Made by a program: the position numbers and the translations under genes. DNA of 64,000 bases, from the NCBI GenBank assembly GCA_015680685.1, contig MNCI01011128.1, forward strand, positions 1,335,539 through 1,399,538. Reading direction: 5' to 3'. Positions 48,109-58,695 of this stretch are shown here, piece by piece (position 1 is the stretch's first letter; each line of letters starts with the position of its first letter). This DNA is from Gnetum montanum. Lineage: Eukaryota > Streptophyta > Gnetopsida > Gnetales > Gnetaceae. A model generated the notes under the pieces. That model saw nothing but the letters and a program-made list of their open reading frames with translations, was not told the DNA's origin and made no database searches.

Positions 48109-49205
48109 GTGTGAGCATTGCACCTATCCCCAAAAGGAATTGCAATGCATGTGTGTTTATTATCATTTTGTTCTTTATAATTATAAAATACATACAATAT
48201 CATAAAATATAAAATCATAAATATTTCCCTATCTTTCCCACTATGGAAACATGGGTTTACATCACATTATACATATTATAATATCCTTTTTATTTCTTAA
48301 ATGCAATGACATACATGAGTGTTCTTGGTAGTCCACTTAACATTGTCTTCAAAGCTTATGATTGGATTGATCCATGATTCAAATGATATATCCCTTGGTC
48401 TAAAATTGATAGGACCCTTATCATTACCTTTATGTTGATTCTTCCTATCTTGAATAATTTTTAATATTCCTCAACAATGGTAAGAGGCCTAAAAATAGGT
48501 GATTTGAAAGGATATCCACTTATTTCTAAGGTGTGAATGTTTCCATGTAAATATATGATTGAAAGTTTGGGTAATAAAGTACCTGAACATTCCTCTTAAC
48601 TTAGACTATCAATGCTTCATACCTATTTTAGGGATTTAGGAGCAGGGACTAACAAAGTCTTAGCTTCATTCGATTTGATGATTTTTTTGTGGGATTAAAA
48701 TAAAATTGAAATAAAGATGAAAAAATTCTAATGTATGAAACTAATTGGAACAACTATGAGATAGGGTTAAAACTGATGAAACTACTATTATGGCTATTAT
48801 ATCAAAACATGGATAGTAAAGAAAACTTTAAACTAGAGGAAGAACAATGAACACATATAAAATAATGACAACAATAAAACTTATTACTACTTTTATTACT
48901 TAAATGAAAATTATACATCATATAAAATGTTTATTTCAATCTATTCATAAGAAAGCTACTTATGAGCATACTTCACCATTTGAAAAAGTTATTCCTTCTC
49001 ATTCTCCCTTCTTTCTTTTTTTACTTTTCTTGATTTTTCTTGGTTCTCTTTTAATTATGATACAATAATTACATACCTTCTTATATAGCTTTTGAAGGGT
49101 AGTTAGGTTAACCATTGTAGGCTAGCTTAACATAAGGATAAAATAGAATTAGCTACTAATGTGGCCACAAATTACATCTTATTAACATTCAATAAGAATA
49201 TTATT
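48109..49205. other. No supportable gene
   Basis: AT-rich sequence between two LTRs. No motif was recognised. Confidence 0.5.
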
Positions 49206-50080
49206 TGATGAGTAGTAGATATTCCATACACACAACCATATGAATCATAAGTGTAGATGCACGATCTAGTCAAATTCCATGGACATCTTCCATCTAAGTA
49301 GTCTATGTCCTAGATAGTCAAACATAAGGTTACTAGTTGCTATCTTTTCAATCATCACTCATATTAATTCCATCTATATCACTAAGTTTGATTAAGGTGT
49401 AAGATATCTATATCTATAATTTTACTATTTTTTTTATCTTTAAAAGTATTAAGGGAAAGAAATAGGTGAAATATTAAACTTTACCTAATTAATTACTAAA
49501 CTATCCTAAATGTAGAGTATCTATTCCCACTTTCTGAATACATCTTGAACTTATACTAACTTTGTTGAGTTGCCAAGTGCCTATTGTTGGGCATAGCAAG
49601 TATTCACTACTAGGGTTACTAAGTGTTAGTATATTATGCTTGAAGTGGTCGTGCTCATGTTACTACAAAATGAAATATTAAACATTTAAGTACAAAAAGG
49701 TAAATTGCATATAAAGTAAAATTATTGAAAGTAAACATAAGCTAATCTAAGTGTTGCACTAGAGAGAAGAAATCTTGATTTTATTTCCATCATGCAATAG
49801 TGTCTCAGTACATCTTACACTTGAATAAAACTCTGTACAATTATTTTAATCTATATTATAGGCACTTAGAGGAAAATTTCACCAAGTTCTACAAAATAAA
49901 ACTATAATAGTTTGGCTAATAGAATGACCAAAGGTATCATACATGTGGCTAATGTGGATATTTATATAGGCTTTGGAAGGATCATCATCAATGTATATGC
50001 CCCAATGCATCCAAAGATGCATCAATGAGGATGCATCGATGGGCATGTGTTGATATAGCAAACTTATTGATACTTCACCA
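49206..50080 (-). repeat. LTR of minus-strand element D
   Basis: TGATGAG at the left and cttcacca at the right, followed by tacctccacactaactaa, the inverted purine tract seen beside related 3' LTRs. Contains gaataaaactctgtacaatt (49,824), the shared polyadenylation block, and an array of gatgcatcaatg-like words at 49,985-50,060. It is thus a 3' LTR with its interior to the right. Confidence 0.8.
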
Positions 50081-51120
50081 TACCTCCACACTAACTAAAA
50101 ATTTGTCCTTGATTAAAAAAAATGGAATTAAGTTTTGTACAAAATTAAAGGAAGTATGGAACTGAATGACTATAATACAAAATATAAAACATGTTTTGAG
50201 TATCAATTTGACTTATAATTTGCATGGATACAAAATTGGTGTAATGTATAAAGGAATTGAACACTTTGAAAAAATGGGTAGATGTCTACTAAATGGATGG
50301 ACATTGGATGAATTCCTTACACTATGCCTAGAGATAGAGGCTCTTGTAGTGCATAGGGTCCTTCATCATGTCCCTTATCTACTAAAGGTCTAGGCTACCT
50401 TAGTACTAGTGGTATTACTAATGAAAGATAGAATTTATCTAGAAGTGCCTTCATCTTTTCTTCCTTGCCCTATTGATCATGAATGGTCCAGGTAGCTTCA
50501 CTTAGATGGGTTGGTGTTGGTATGTCTCACAACCATGGTAGTATAGGAAACATCTCTTTCAAGTGACAAACTAGGCTTTGAATTGTTTATGTTCAAAATC
50601 CAACGTATGGATGAGGTCTTGCATTTACTTATTTTCTAGCCAAGTTCTCAGTAATGGATCTTTAACTAATGAACTTACTTTTGAGGACTTCAAGCCTCAT
50701 GTTAGCCACTTCTAGTTTTTCCTTGTTCTCTTTGTGGAAATTGAACTCTATCTCATAGAGAAGGTAGAAGCTAGTCACCTACTCTTCTAACTTTTATTTT
50801 GGCTCTCCTGTTGTTAGCATTACCAAGTCTACATATCAGAGCTTGGCAAGTTCCATGTACTCAGTCATCTCCTTGATCTATAGTTCCTTTAGGAACATTT
50901 TTTCTTAATTGTAGGAATTAATACCATCAAAGATGGGCTACCACACATCACATCTTTGCTAGAGTTGCTATAGGGCATTGTTCACCTTTGCCTTTGCCAA
51001 CTTGATTTCTTTGAGAACCCTCACGAGTCCTTGTAGTGATTCTTGACTTGTTCATATTTCAAGACTTTATTTTTCCAAGTGGTAATCTCAATTGTGGTGA
51101 GTGTAACTATTGAAAATCCT
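50081..51120 (-). other. Truncated interior of element D
   Basis: Interior sequence follows the LTR, but no 5' LTR of this element was found, and by 51.1 kb the sequence belongs to the transposase relic. No recognisable domain. Confidence 0.45.
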
Positions 51121-51121
51121 T

Positions 51122-54100
51122 GAAAATAATATTTTAGTCAAGATCATTTAGTAGGAAAAGCTAAAAATAATTATCATTTTGTTTAGATACCTTATGAAAA
51201 AGTTGAAGATTTTATGAAACGTGAAGAAAATAATCTCATACATGTCGCTACCTTTGTTAAAAAAGATCATATAAATCAAATTTGGAATGAGTGAGATAGG
51301 TGTTATGCAAATTATCATATTGAAAGAATATAGTAAGGATACTTTTGAACAGCTTAAATTTTAATATTTTTTAATTTTATAATTATACAATTGTATGGAA
51401 TTTTATTTAAAAATTGTAACTATTTAATCATTATATCATTTTAAATATTGGTGTTCTTATGGATCATAAGATAACACAATGCTTCATAAAGATGTTATCA
51501 AATATCATCATGAATTGTATAAGAGAGGATGCAAATGTCACTTTACAATTCAATGGATGAGAACAAACACTAGCTTTGTAACTATATTTTATATAGAAAG
51601 GAAACATGTGAATAAATCTAGAGAAATATGTCATGGAATATATGCTTTGAATACAAGTGAACATGTGTTACATGCTTCATGCTTATCCAAAGAGCTATGT
51701 TAAAATATTACAATAATGAGTAAAAATAAGCTATTTGATGACAAAATCTTTGAGGAGTATAATTTAGAATTGCACAAAAATTCATTCAATAGAGTCATAC
51801 GAATTACTTTTAGTAGGGATGAATATTTGAAAAAAAAAATAAGATCTTTCTTACATATTTGAAAATGTTATTAGAAAAGAATACAAGTATCATTCTAAAG
51901 ATGAGATAAGTATTCAAAATTGGATTTAAGTACATTCTAAATATGTCTTCTTTTATTAATTACCTATTAATGGTCAACCATTTGTTCTTATCATTCAATC
52001 AATATGGATGAGAGAGAAAATGTTGCAATTTTCTCACAATAGTTTGTTGGCCATGGATTCAATATTTAACACTAATATTGATGAGTGGTCATGGGTTTGA
52101 CTACATTGAAGCATGCCCACTGATAGGGACTCATCAATGCATACCCATTAATGTGTACTTATCAATGTTGCTGCATCGAAGTACACCCATTAATGCATAC
52201 TTGTCAATGCCTACCCATTGATGATTGATTTGATGAGTTGATACATATGCATCAACAATGTCTTGTCTTGCTTATATACATGCACACACCTGCCACATTT
52301 ATGGCATTCATTGTTAAGTAGCATAGTCAAATTTTTGCAGTTTGTTTCTTCCAGAATTAGGATATTTTTGAAGTACCCACATTAAGAGTTGACAAGCGTA
52401 TGAATCCTTATTTGAGCACTGATATACCTAAACACTTCAGTGTGAACAGTAACAAAGATGATCTTTCTTAGACCTTGTAGCACTTGAACCTTGCATAATA
52501 TTTCTTTAATGCATTTACTATTTATGCAATTTATTTTAATGCATTTAATTATTAATTGATAGTGGATAACTAATGCACATAAGTACGACCATCTTAAGCA
52601 TACATTAACGATTGGTAATCCTAGTAGCATTTATACTTGGTAACCTAGTAGCATTGTAATGTGTTGAGGATGTGTACAACAGATGGGAATAGATGTTTAT
52701 GTTAGAATTAGTTAATCCATTAATTAGTTATCAAATTAATTAAACATTAAATTACTTTATTTTCTACACTTAGGTGAATTAAATGAAAAATATAAAAATG
52801 ATACAAATCATGTGTCTTAGTTACACTTAAGCATACCATTGAACTTCACAAGTGGAACTAGGAAGACAATGATTGCATCCTTAGATTCACTATCCTAGGT
52901 AATATGTACTTAGAGAGCCAAAGTCTACGGAATTCAATTGGATCGCTTAGTGAACACTGGTGATTCATATGGTTGGACATAGGGACTACTTGTTGCTCAT
53001 CAGATATGTATGGGGTAAGTAAAATATAATGTTTCAAATGTTAAATGCTTTTTTAAAGATAAATATGTAAGAATAGTAACTTATATTTCTTTTTAATGTG
53101 CAGTATTCACTTTATTCCATCATGGCTTTTGGTAGGCATGATAATGGAATTCTAGTTGCATGGGTGATATCATCAAGGAATACAATGGAAGATATTCAAT
53201 CTTGATTTTAAGCATTTGACTCAAAATGTCCATCAAGCAAAGCTAGATTATAAAGTTACATATGTTTTGATAGATAATGCTCTTGCAAATATTGTAATCA
53301 TAAAGTAAAACTTGATTGTTTCTCATAACTAACCTAGTTGGTGTATTTTTTAAATTTTAATCCATTGTGTCTTGTTATAGATTTTCTATCATTTGATATA
53401 TTTCCTATTTTTTTATATACTAGGTCAATTTTGAATTATAAAGTAGTATAATGATTGTTCCATTTATGATGCCCATGTTATAAAATATTGAAAATAATCT
53501 TAAAAATAAATCCAATCTAAAAGTTGTGAATGTTGCACTTGGTTATATAATGCATACATGCAAAAGCGATCATGAAGTTAAAGATATATTGCATTAAATT
53601 TTTGAAGAATTCAAAGAAGAGGGAATATTTTTACAATATTTTATATGAACATGGATTGTGAACAAAAAGTATCATAAGTATCATATTTCAACAATTTTTT
53701 ACCTAACTAGTTATTATAAATCTCTTTTAAGGAAGTAATATTTTGCAAGTATGTAGACAAAAGCATATAGAACTTAACCACATGCAAATCAAGAAGTAAA
53801 TAATGCAATTGAAGGTATCATGCTTATTTGAAGTATAAGTTCTTATTTGACAAAGAAAGGAAAAGAGGTAAAAAAAATAGATTGGTTTCTTTTTTATCTT
53901 TTAAAAGTTAAGCTTCGATACAAGCATGGTTAGCATTTGAAAGATAGTAGATTTTGCACTAATAAAAAAAAAGATTTATCAAAGATTGTTAGAATAAAGC
54001 TTTAAAAATAAGCGATACTAATTATGTTCATGATCTAATAAGTAATATATATTAGGTGTAAAGTCAAAATTGTCATTCTACAAATTTAAGTTATTAGGTT

Positions 54101-54660
54101 GTAGATACAAACAATATTTCTATCTATAGTTGTCTATGGAAATCTATTTAAAATTTATACAAACATGTTCTAAATGTATATATGAAAATATTTGATGAGG
54201 TTAAAGCATACAATATTGCTTTCTATAGTTTTAAAGATGAGCAAGTTAATAAAAATAAATCATTCACTTAAATATGAGTCGTTAATTGATTTAAATATGT
54301 TAATTGAATATGAAACTCATTATTCTACTTAAGTAGAGTCTTAGAAAGATGATGCATTAAAACATGCATAGAAGAATTATCAAACATTACAAGCTATGTT
54401 GCTTAATGATATGAAAGTACTTTCAAAATTTTTACAGCTTGAAGAACAAATATTGCAATTATGTTATTCATAAGAAAATATTAGTTTTGAGTGAACTAAA
54501 GTAGTAATAGAGCTTAACAAAAGAATTAAGAGTTGTATTAGACCTATAAAAAGAGAAAATATAGCTAAATCAATTTTAGAAGGAACTTTACAAAGTTTAT
54601 AGGTAGAAATCATGAAGGATGATAGTTCTTTTTCTTTTTCATTATTAAAAAATCAAAGGA
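51122..54660 (+). pseudogene. MULE-type transposase with SWIM finger, split by a solo LTR
   Basis: Seen: an N-terminal part with HELYKRGCKCHFTIQWMRTN (51,510). At about 52,050 comes AMDSIFNTN, the first catalytic Asp region of Mutator-like transposases. After the LTR at 52,079-53,002 follow YSLYSIMAFGRHDNGILVAW and VISSRNTMEDI, then (with a frame change) YVLIDNALANIVIIK, which resembles the second Asp region. At 54,100-54,180 is a SWIM-like stretch, YSCLWKSI, stop, NLYKHVLNVYM, in which two of the expected Cys are Tyr. A short intron, 53,015-53,103 (gtaagt...tgtgcag), lies just after the insertion. Many stops follow. The family (MULE, or the related FAR1 group) is inferred from the motif order; terminal inverted repeats were not found. 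Confidence 0.72.
52079..53002 (+). mobile_element. Solo LTR inserted in the transposase relic
   Basis: TGATGAG...GCTCATCA, 924 bp, with flanks aatat (52,074-52,078) and gatat (53,003-53,007), a duplication with one mismatch. The first 180 bases are an array of atgcatacccattaatg-like words, then ttatatacatg as TATA region. Removing it with one target copy restores the reading of the transposase into the adjoining splice donor. Confidence 0.85.
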
Positions 54661-55357
54661 AGATATTTCCTAGATAGCTATATGCTGAAGAAAAACAAAA
54701 ATAATTCTAAAGTTATAAGTGAAAATGTTATAGGTTTTTCTCTTTCCTCTTTGCATTTAGAGATTATAGTTAATATTTCACTTGTCTAATTGCTACATGC
54801 ATTTGCCAAAGAAAAATTTGGATCTAAATATTGATCCAAACATTGAAGATGCTTATTAAAATCATAGGTAAATTATCATCAAAAGATATGTTGATAAACT
54901 CTCTGAATTATTTTCAATTGTTTTACTTTCTATCTTAGAATAGAATGATGTTGTTTGTTCTCATTGTCACTTATCTATACTCACTTGCACCTTGCATATT
55001 TTTGTATCTTGTATTTTCAAAAAATTGAGAAGAGGTAGTTGGACTGATTCTTAATGTGTCTTGTTTAGGTTAATTGAGAAGATTTCTTATGTCCATAAAT
55101 GTTACATTGTAGCAAGTAAAGAGTTTCATTTACATTGTGGACATTGTGGTAGGCCTGGATGGACTTGCAAATGATGAAACAGGAGGAGTCGGAAGAAACA
55201 ATATCAATACAAGGAAAAACCCATGAAAAAATCCACGGTTGTAATAGCAATAGCAGGAAGCAACGGTGATGGCAAATTTGGAAAGGATTTGGGCATGAAA
55301 GTGGCCATTGCCAATGCCGAATATTTGATTTTGCTCATAAAAGAAGTATTCTAAAGT
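54661..55357. other. No supportable gene
   Basis: Flank of the transposase relic and region upstream of the terpene synthase fragment. Nothing recognised. Confidence 0.45.
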
Positions 55358-55515
55358 GGAAAATGGAATATTTTCGAAAAAGACTGGGACACGTGTTGGA
55401 CAACCCGTGAGGTGGGAGGCAGCTGTACATGTTCATCTACAGTGGAAAATGGAATATTTCCTAAAAGAACATGGAAAATGGAATATTTCCTAAAAGGAGT
55501 GGGACACGGGTTGGA
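55358..55515 (+). repeat. Three copies of a 25-bp unit
   Basis: tggaaaatggaatatttcct occurs at 55,442 and 55,471, and a variant at 55,359. The first and third copies are each followed by a tgggacacg(t/g)gttgga stretch, so a composite unit was partly duplicated. It lies about 160 bp upstream of the terpene synthase exon. Confidence 0.75.
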
Positions 55516-55671
55516 TAAAACAGATATTTCTGAAGAGGTTCAGGATCGTCAAAGATCAGATAGCGGATATGCACCAGGTAGAGTGTATTCTTCTTCTTGT
55601 TTATCTTGTAACATGCAATCAAAGATTCTTTGGCTCATCACAAAGCTGATTTCCATTTTCATGTTGCCAGA

Positions 55672-56188
55672 TCCTGGCTTGATCCCATCCTGCGGTCTCT
55701 TCCCAACGAGCTTATCCTCGGAGATTCCGGGCATGCATATTCTCGAACTAAGGTTCTACAAAATATGCCCCCTTCTCTTGAGGTGAAAATCGCTCCTGCA
55801 GCGCGTGCTTTATCTTGGCCAGAGCATGATGATAACAGTGGAGCGTCTTTGGGTCATATTCATGACTTTCCTCCTAACGTCTGGAACCATGAATTGATTC
55901 AGTCACTCAACTCTCCTTTCTCGGTAAGTTTACTCTATAAGTTAGTTTTTAGCTGTACAAACTTTGTTAACCACCTCTGGCGCTGCTGCTGTTTGTAGGC
56001 GCCTTCTTACCTTGTCAGTTCCGAAAATGCTGCAAAGGAGATCAAGTTCTGTTGAAAGAAACGTTGGTGAAGTGCAATGGCCAATCCGATCTCTCTACAC
56101 GCCTTTCAATTGTGAACTCCCTGGTTTGCCTCGGCATTGATCGTTATTTCAAACAGGAAATTGCAGACGCTCTTGATTACGTTAACAG
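55672..56188 (+). pseudogene. Terpene synthase, N-terminal exons
   Basis: Exon 1 (acceptor-like tgttgccag before 55,672, ending at 55,923 before gtaagt) contains HDFPPNVWNHELIQSLNSPF, the counterpart of the NLWDDDFIQSL-x-(S/T)P(Y/F) motif at the start of plant terpene synthases. After a 75-bp intron ending tttgtag, exon 2 starts APSYLVSSENAAKEIKF. A TGA at 56,053 and a frame change follow, then DLSTRLSIVNSLVCLGIDRY and FKQEIADALDYVNR, matching L-x-IV-x-(S/D)-x-x-x-LGIDRHF. The donor gtgttt is at 56,189. No further exons and no DDxxD region follow, so the catalytic domain is missing. The full enzyme would cyclise prenyl diphosphates in plastid or cytosol. The fragment ends at a foldback next to a P450-like piece. 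Confidence 0.75.
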
Positions 56189-56204
56189 GTGTTTACTTGT
56201 TACG

Positions 56205-56316
56205 TGAAATTTCCTAAACACCTCTGTTTCCGTTTCGGATTTACTCTGTTTCCGTTTCGGATTCACTGCTAAACTAGTGAATCCAAAACGGAAACAGAGG
56301 TGTTTAGGAAATTTCA
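56205..56316. repeat. Foldback with 36-bp arms
   Basis: Left arm 56,205-56,240 and right arm 56,281-56,316 are reverse complements with one mismatch in 36. The left side also carries a second copy of ctctgtttccgtttcgga (56,245 on), which pairs with the right side in another register, giving a 24-bp stem with an 8-nt loop (gctaaact). Confidence 0.95.
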
Positions 56317-56590
56317 ATGCAGGATGGAAGCTTTCGGGGCTGCCAGTACCGGGAAACCTTTTGCAAATGGTGAAGGCAGACACAGCCAAGCCCAAGCAAT
56401 ATCTGGCAGAACTGTCCGCCCTATACGGCCCCCCATGCAGCTGCGCCCTGGCTGCAAAACCCTCATCATTCCTGAAGCTCCATTCTGCCATCTCCCTCCC
56501 CCGTTGGCATCTACGTAGAGCAGTTTCTGGAATATTTGCCACCGGGATACCGAAAAAATACAAGACAGTACTTAAAGAAAAAAAAAAAGA
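56313..56590 (+). pseudogene. Probable cytochrome P450 N-terminal fragment
   Basis: The frame from 56,313 reads LSGLPVPGNLLQMVKADTAK, then PKQYLAELSALYGP. At the six-C run near 56,430 the P450-like reading shifts by one frame to MQLRPGCKTLIIPEAP. This is the order seen after the proline-rich hinge of plant P450s: GLP-x-x-GNL, (H/Q)-x-L-x-x-LS-x-x-YGP, M-x-L-x-x-G-x-x-x-x-x-V. The membrane anchor is absent and nothing further along (no ExxR, no FxxGxRxCxG) is seen. It begins inside the right arm of the foldback. The assignment rests on about 50 residues, so it is probable rather than certain. Confidence 0.5.
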
Positions 56591-56813
56591 CTAACCGGAT
56601 CGGTAACACTTGGATGGAGTATGCTAGCTACCTATCCGTGCCGGATGAGTCCTTACGTTCCCGTTCCACGATTCCCTTCACTGGTTAGTAATTCCTTTAT
56701 TTTTTTAATTTGAAAAAGCTCTAACCTCATTCTTTCAATGAAAGTTTCAGCTCATGATAAAAGTTTTCTTAATCTGTAACCGTTAACTTAACAGTATGCA
56801 TGGGTGTGAACAG
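56591..56813 (+). other. Spacer between P450-like fragment and laccase
   Basis: One frame encodes MEYASYLSVPDESLRSRSTI followed by a possible donor at about 56,684. I do not recognise it. The remainder looks like intron up to the laccase acceptor ending at 56,813. Confidence 0.4.
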
Positions 56814-57708
56814 ACACAACAAAGATCGCGGTGAAGAAAGGCGAGAAGGTGCTGCTGCGGATGATCAACGCAGCCACGAACACGGCCATGTTCGTAGGAG
56901 TGGCAAATCACAGCCTCACCGTGGTGGCTGCAGACGGATCTTACACGCAGCCCTACACCACGTCCTATGTCACAATAGACCCCGGGCAGACCCTGGACAT
57001 GGTGCTAACGGAGGCTCCACCCTGCGGCGCCTACACGGACGACTTCCCCGATCGACCGCCCATGGAGTTCGATTACACGGACACCAGAACGACGTCCAGC
57101 TGGTGGTAGACCGAGAAGGGCACGCACATGAAGAGGCTGCGCTACAATTTCACGGTTCAGATGGTGATGCAGGGCACCGGCATCCCGGACGGCGAGAGCC
57201 ACCCCATCCATCTGCACGGCCACGATTTCTACGTCATCAGCCGTGGTTCCGGCATCTATGACCCCGCACCCGCCGAATTCAATCTCCGCGACCCGCCCAA
57301 GTGCAACACTCTCAACCTCCGTATGCACCGCTGGACCACTATCCGCTTTGTGGCTATTGGCTAATAATCCTGTAAATCCTCACTTGTTGCAATACTACTC
57401 TATAGTCTTTAGAGATACATTTCGTAGCAATACTACTCTATAGTCTTTAGAGATACATTTCGTTACTACTCTATAGTCTTTAGGGATACATTTCGTAGCG
57501 AGCAATGAGTGTAACTTCCTAATTAAATATAGTTTTACCCTTCTCTGAGCTTTTCCGAGGCTTTTGTGTTGCAGGTGTCTGGTTTGTGCATTGCCATTTG
57601 GATTCCCACCAATCCATGGGACTGGGCGTTGTGTTCATCACTGAGAACAGCCAAGACAACGCGGTGACACTAAGAATCTTTCAGAGTGCAGAGGCTAAGC
57701 CTGACTAA
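56814..57708 (+). pseudogene. Laccase, with internal deletion and stops
   Basis: Multicopper oxidase family; plant laccases oxidise monolignols and other phenols in the cell wall. The exon from 56,814 reads KIAVKKGEKVLLRMINAATN and VVAADGSYTQPYTTSYVTID, from the second cupredoxin domain. EAPPCGAY then passes directly to TDDFPDRPPMEFDYTD, so the usual 150 or so residues between these points are missing. TAG at 57,107-57,109 interrupts WWTEKGTH. HPIHLHGHDFYVI (copper ligands) follows. A frame change gives TAA at 57,362. The last exon, 57,575-57,708, has [20 protein letters not shown] with the HCH-x-x-x-H ligands and ends at TAA. The exons are much richer in G+C than the surroundings. It is a pseudogene as read. 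Upstream domain 1 exons are absent. Confidence 0.9.
57390..57500 (+). repeat. Three tandem copies in the laccase intron
   Basis: tactactctatagtcttta followed by gagatacatttcg is present three times in a row (from about 57,390, 57,428 and 57,464), period 34-38 bp. The third copy has one change. Confidence 0.9.
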
Positions 57709-58560
57709 GAATCACAAACTTGTTTATTTGACTTATGTTATTAAATGCAATAAAAATAGCATTTTTCAATTTCCAGCTTTCGATAAATGTATGTATGTTG
57801 CAACTTTCATTCCTATTTTTTGATTTTCTTATGTGTCATTCCTCCTCATGGGTATTATAAACCTTGTTAGAACAAGATTATGATTCTTCATGATGATTTG
57901 GTTGTAGCCAAAAGATACCCTTTGGGTGATTTTCTTGGGTAACTAAGTCCAGGTCACATCTACAAGAGAACCATGAATGTGCATCATATGCACTATGGAT
58001 GATACCAACTAACAAGATTATGATTTTTCATGATGTTATTAAATGTCAATAAAATTATGATTTTCCAAGATTATGTCAATTAAGTTATTAAATGCAATAT
58101 AAATACCAATGTTTAGTTTCTAGTTTTCGTTAAATGTAATATCGAGTGTCCTACGTGAAAAGGATATATATATTAAAATTATGGTCTATGTCAAAAGATA
58201 TATATTAAAACAATTAAAAATAGAAATTCAAAGTACACAAGTAGAGTATTGCAAAGGAAAAAGCTAAATCAACAAATAATAATAATAACATTGCTATTTA
58301 TTGTACTTTTTACACTATTATTAAATATTATGGATGTCAATCCCCGTTCATTCTTATTCTTACTATAATCCTTAATGCTATGGTAGAGGGGACGGTGAGA
58401 GTGGTCTTTCAACCCAATACTTTTGCGTGGTAACCATGTGAATAAATCAAATTGGTGTAATTCTCTTGTGCTAAGTTATAATTAGTGTATGTGTTGAGAA
58501 TGGCTTCAGGCTTTAATAAATAGACTTTTCTTTAATGGAAAGAATACACAATTGATTGCA
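57709..58560. other. 3' flank of laccase, no further gene
   Basis: aataaaaatag about 40 bp after the stop codon could serve as a polyadenylation signal. A stretch near 58,016-58,070 repeats parts of 57,724-57,760 and 57,880 (aagattatgattcttcatgat type words). Nothing else was recognised. Confidence 0.5.
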
Positions 58561-58695
58561 ACACACACACACACACTTGGAGCATGTCTCTAAGTTAGCA
58601 TTCACGATATTGGTACTAGGATTCAAACCAATACCTTTGGGATGCAAAGTGGGTAAGCCAACTAGTTAAGTTACAACTTGTGCTTATAATAAATG
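58561..58695 (-). repeat. tRNA-derived SINE-like remnant ending in (CA)n
   Basis: On the minus strand, ttaactagttggcttaccca resembles an A box and GGTTTGAATCC (58,619-58,629 reversed) a B box with one change from GGTTCGAATCC. They are about 30 bp apart. The other end runs into (CA)8 at 58,561-58,576, which may be the SINE tail. Confidence 0.55.

Noticed and set aside
56177-56563. 128-residue minus-strand frame
   Set aside because: It spans the foldback and lies antisense to the P450-like reading; it shows no motif of its own.
56800-57261. 153-residue frame overlapping the laccase exon
   Set aside because: It is a shadow frame of the GC-rich laccase exon; the laccase frame carries the copper-binding motifs.
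58600-58695. Functional tRNA gene
   Set aside because: The box A and box B-like words are present, but no acceptor stem or anticodon arm can be folded, so it is listed only as a SINE-like remnant.
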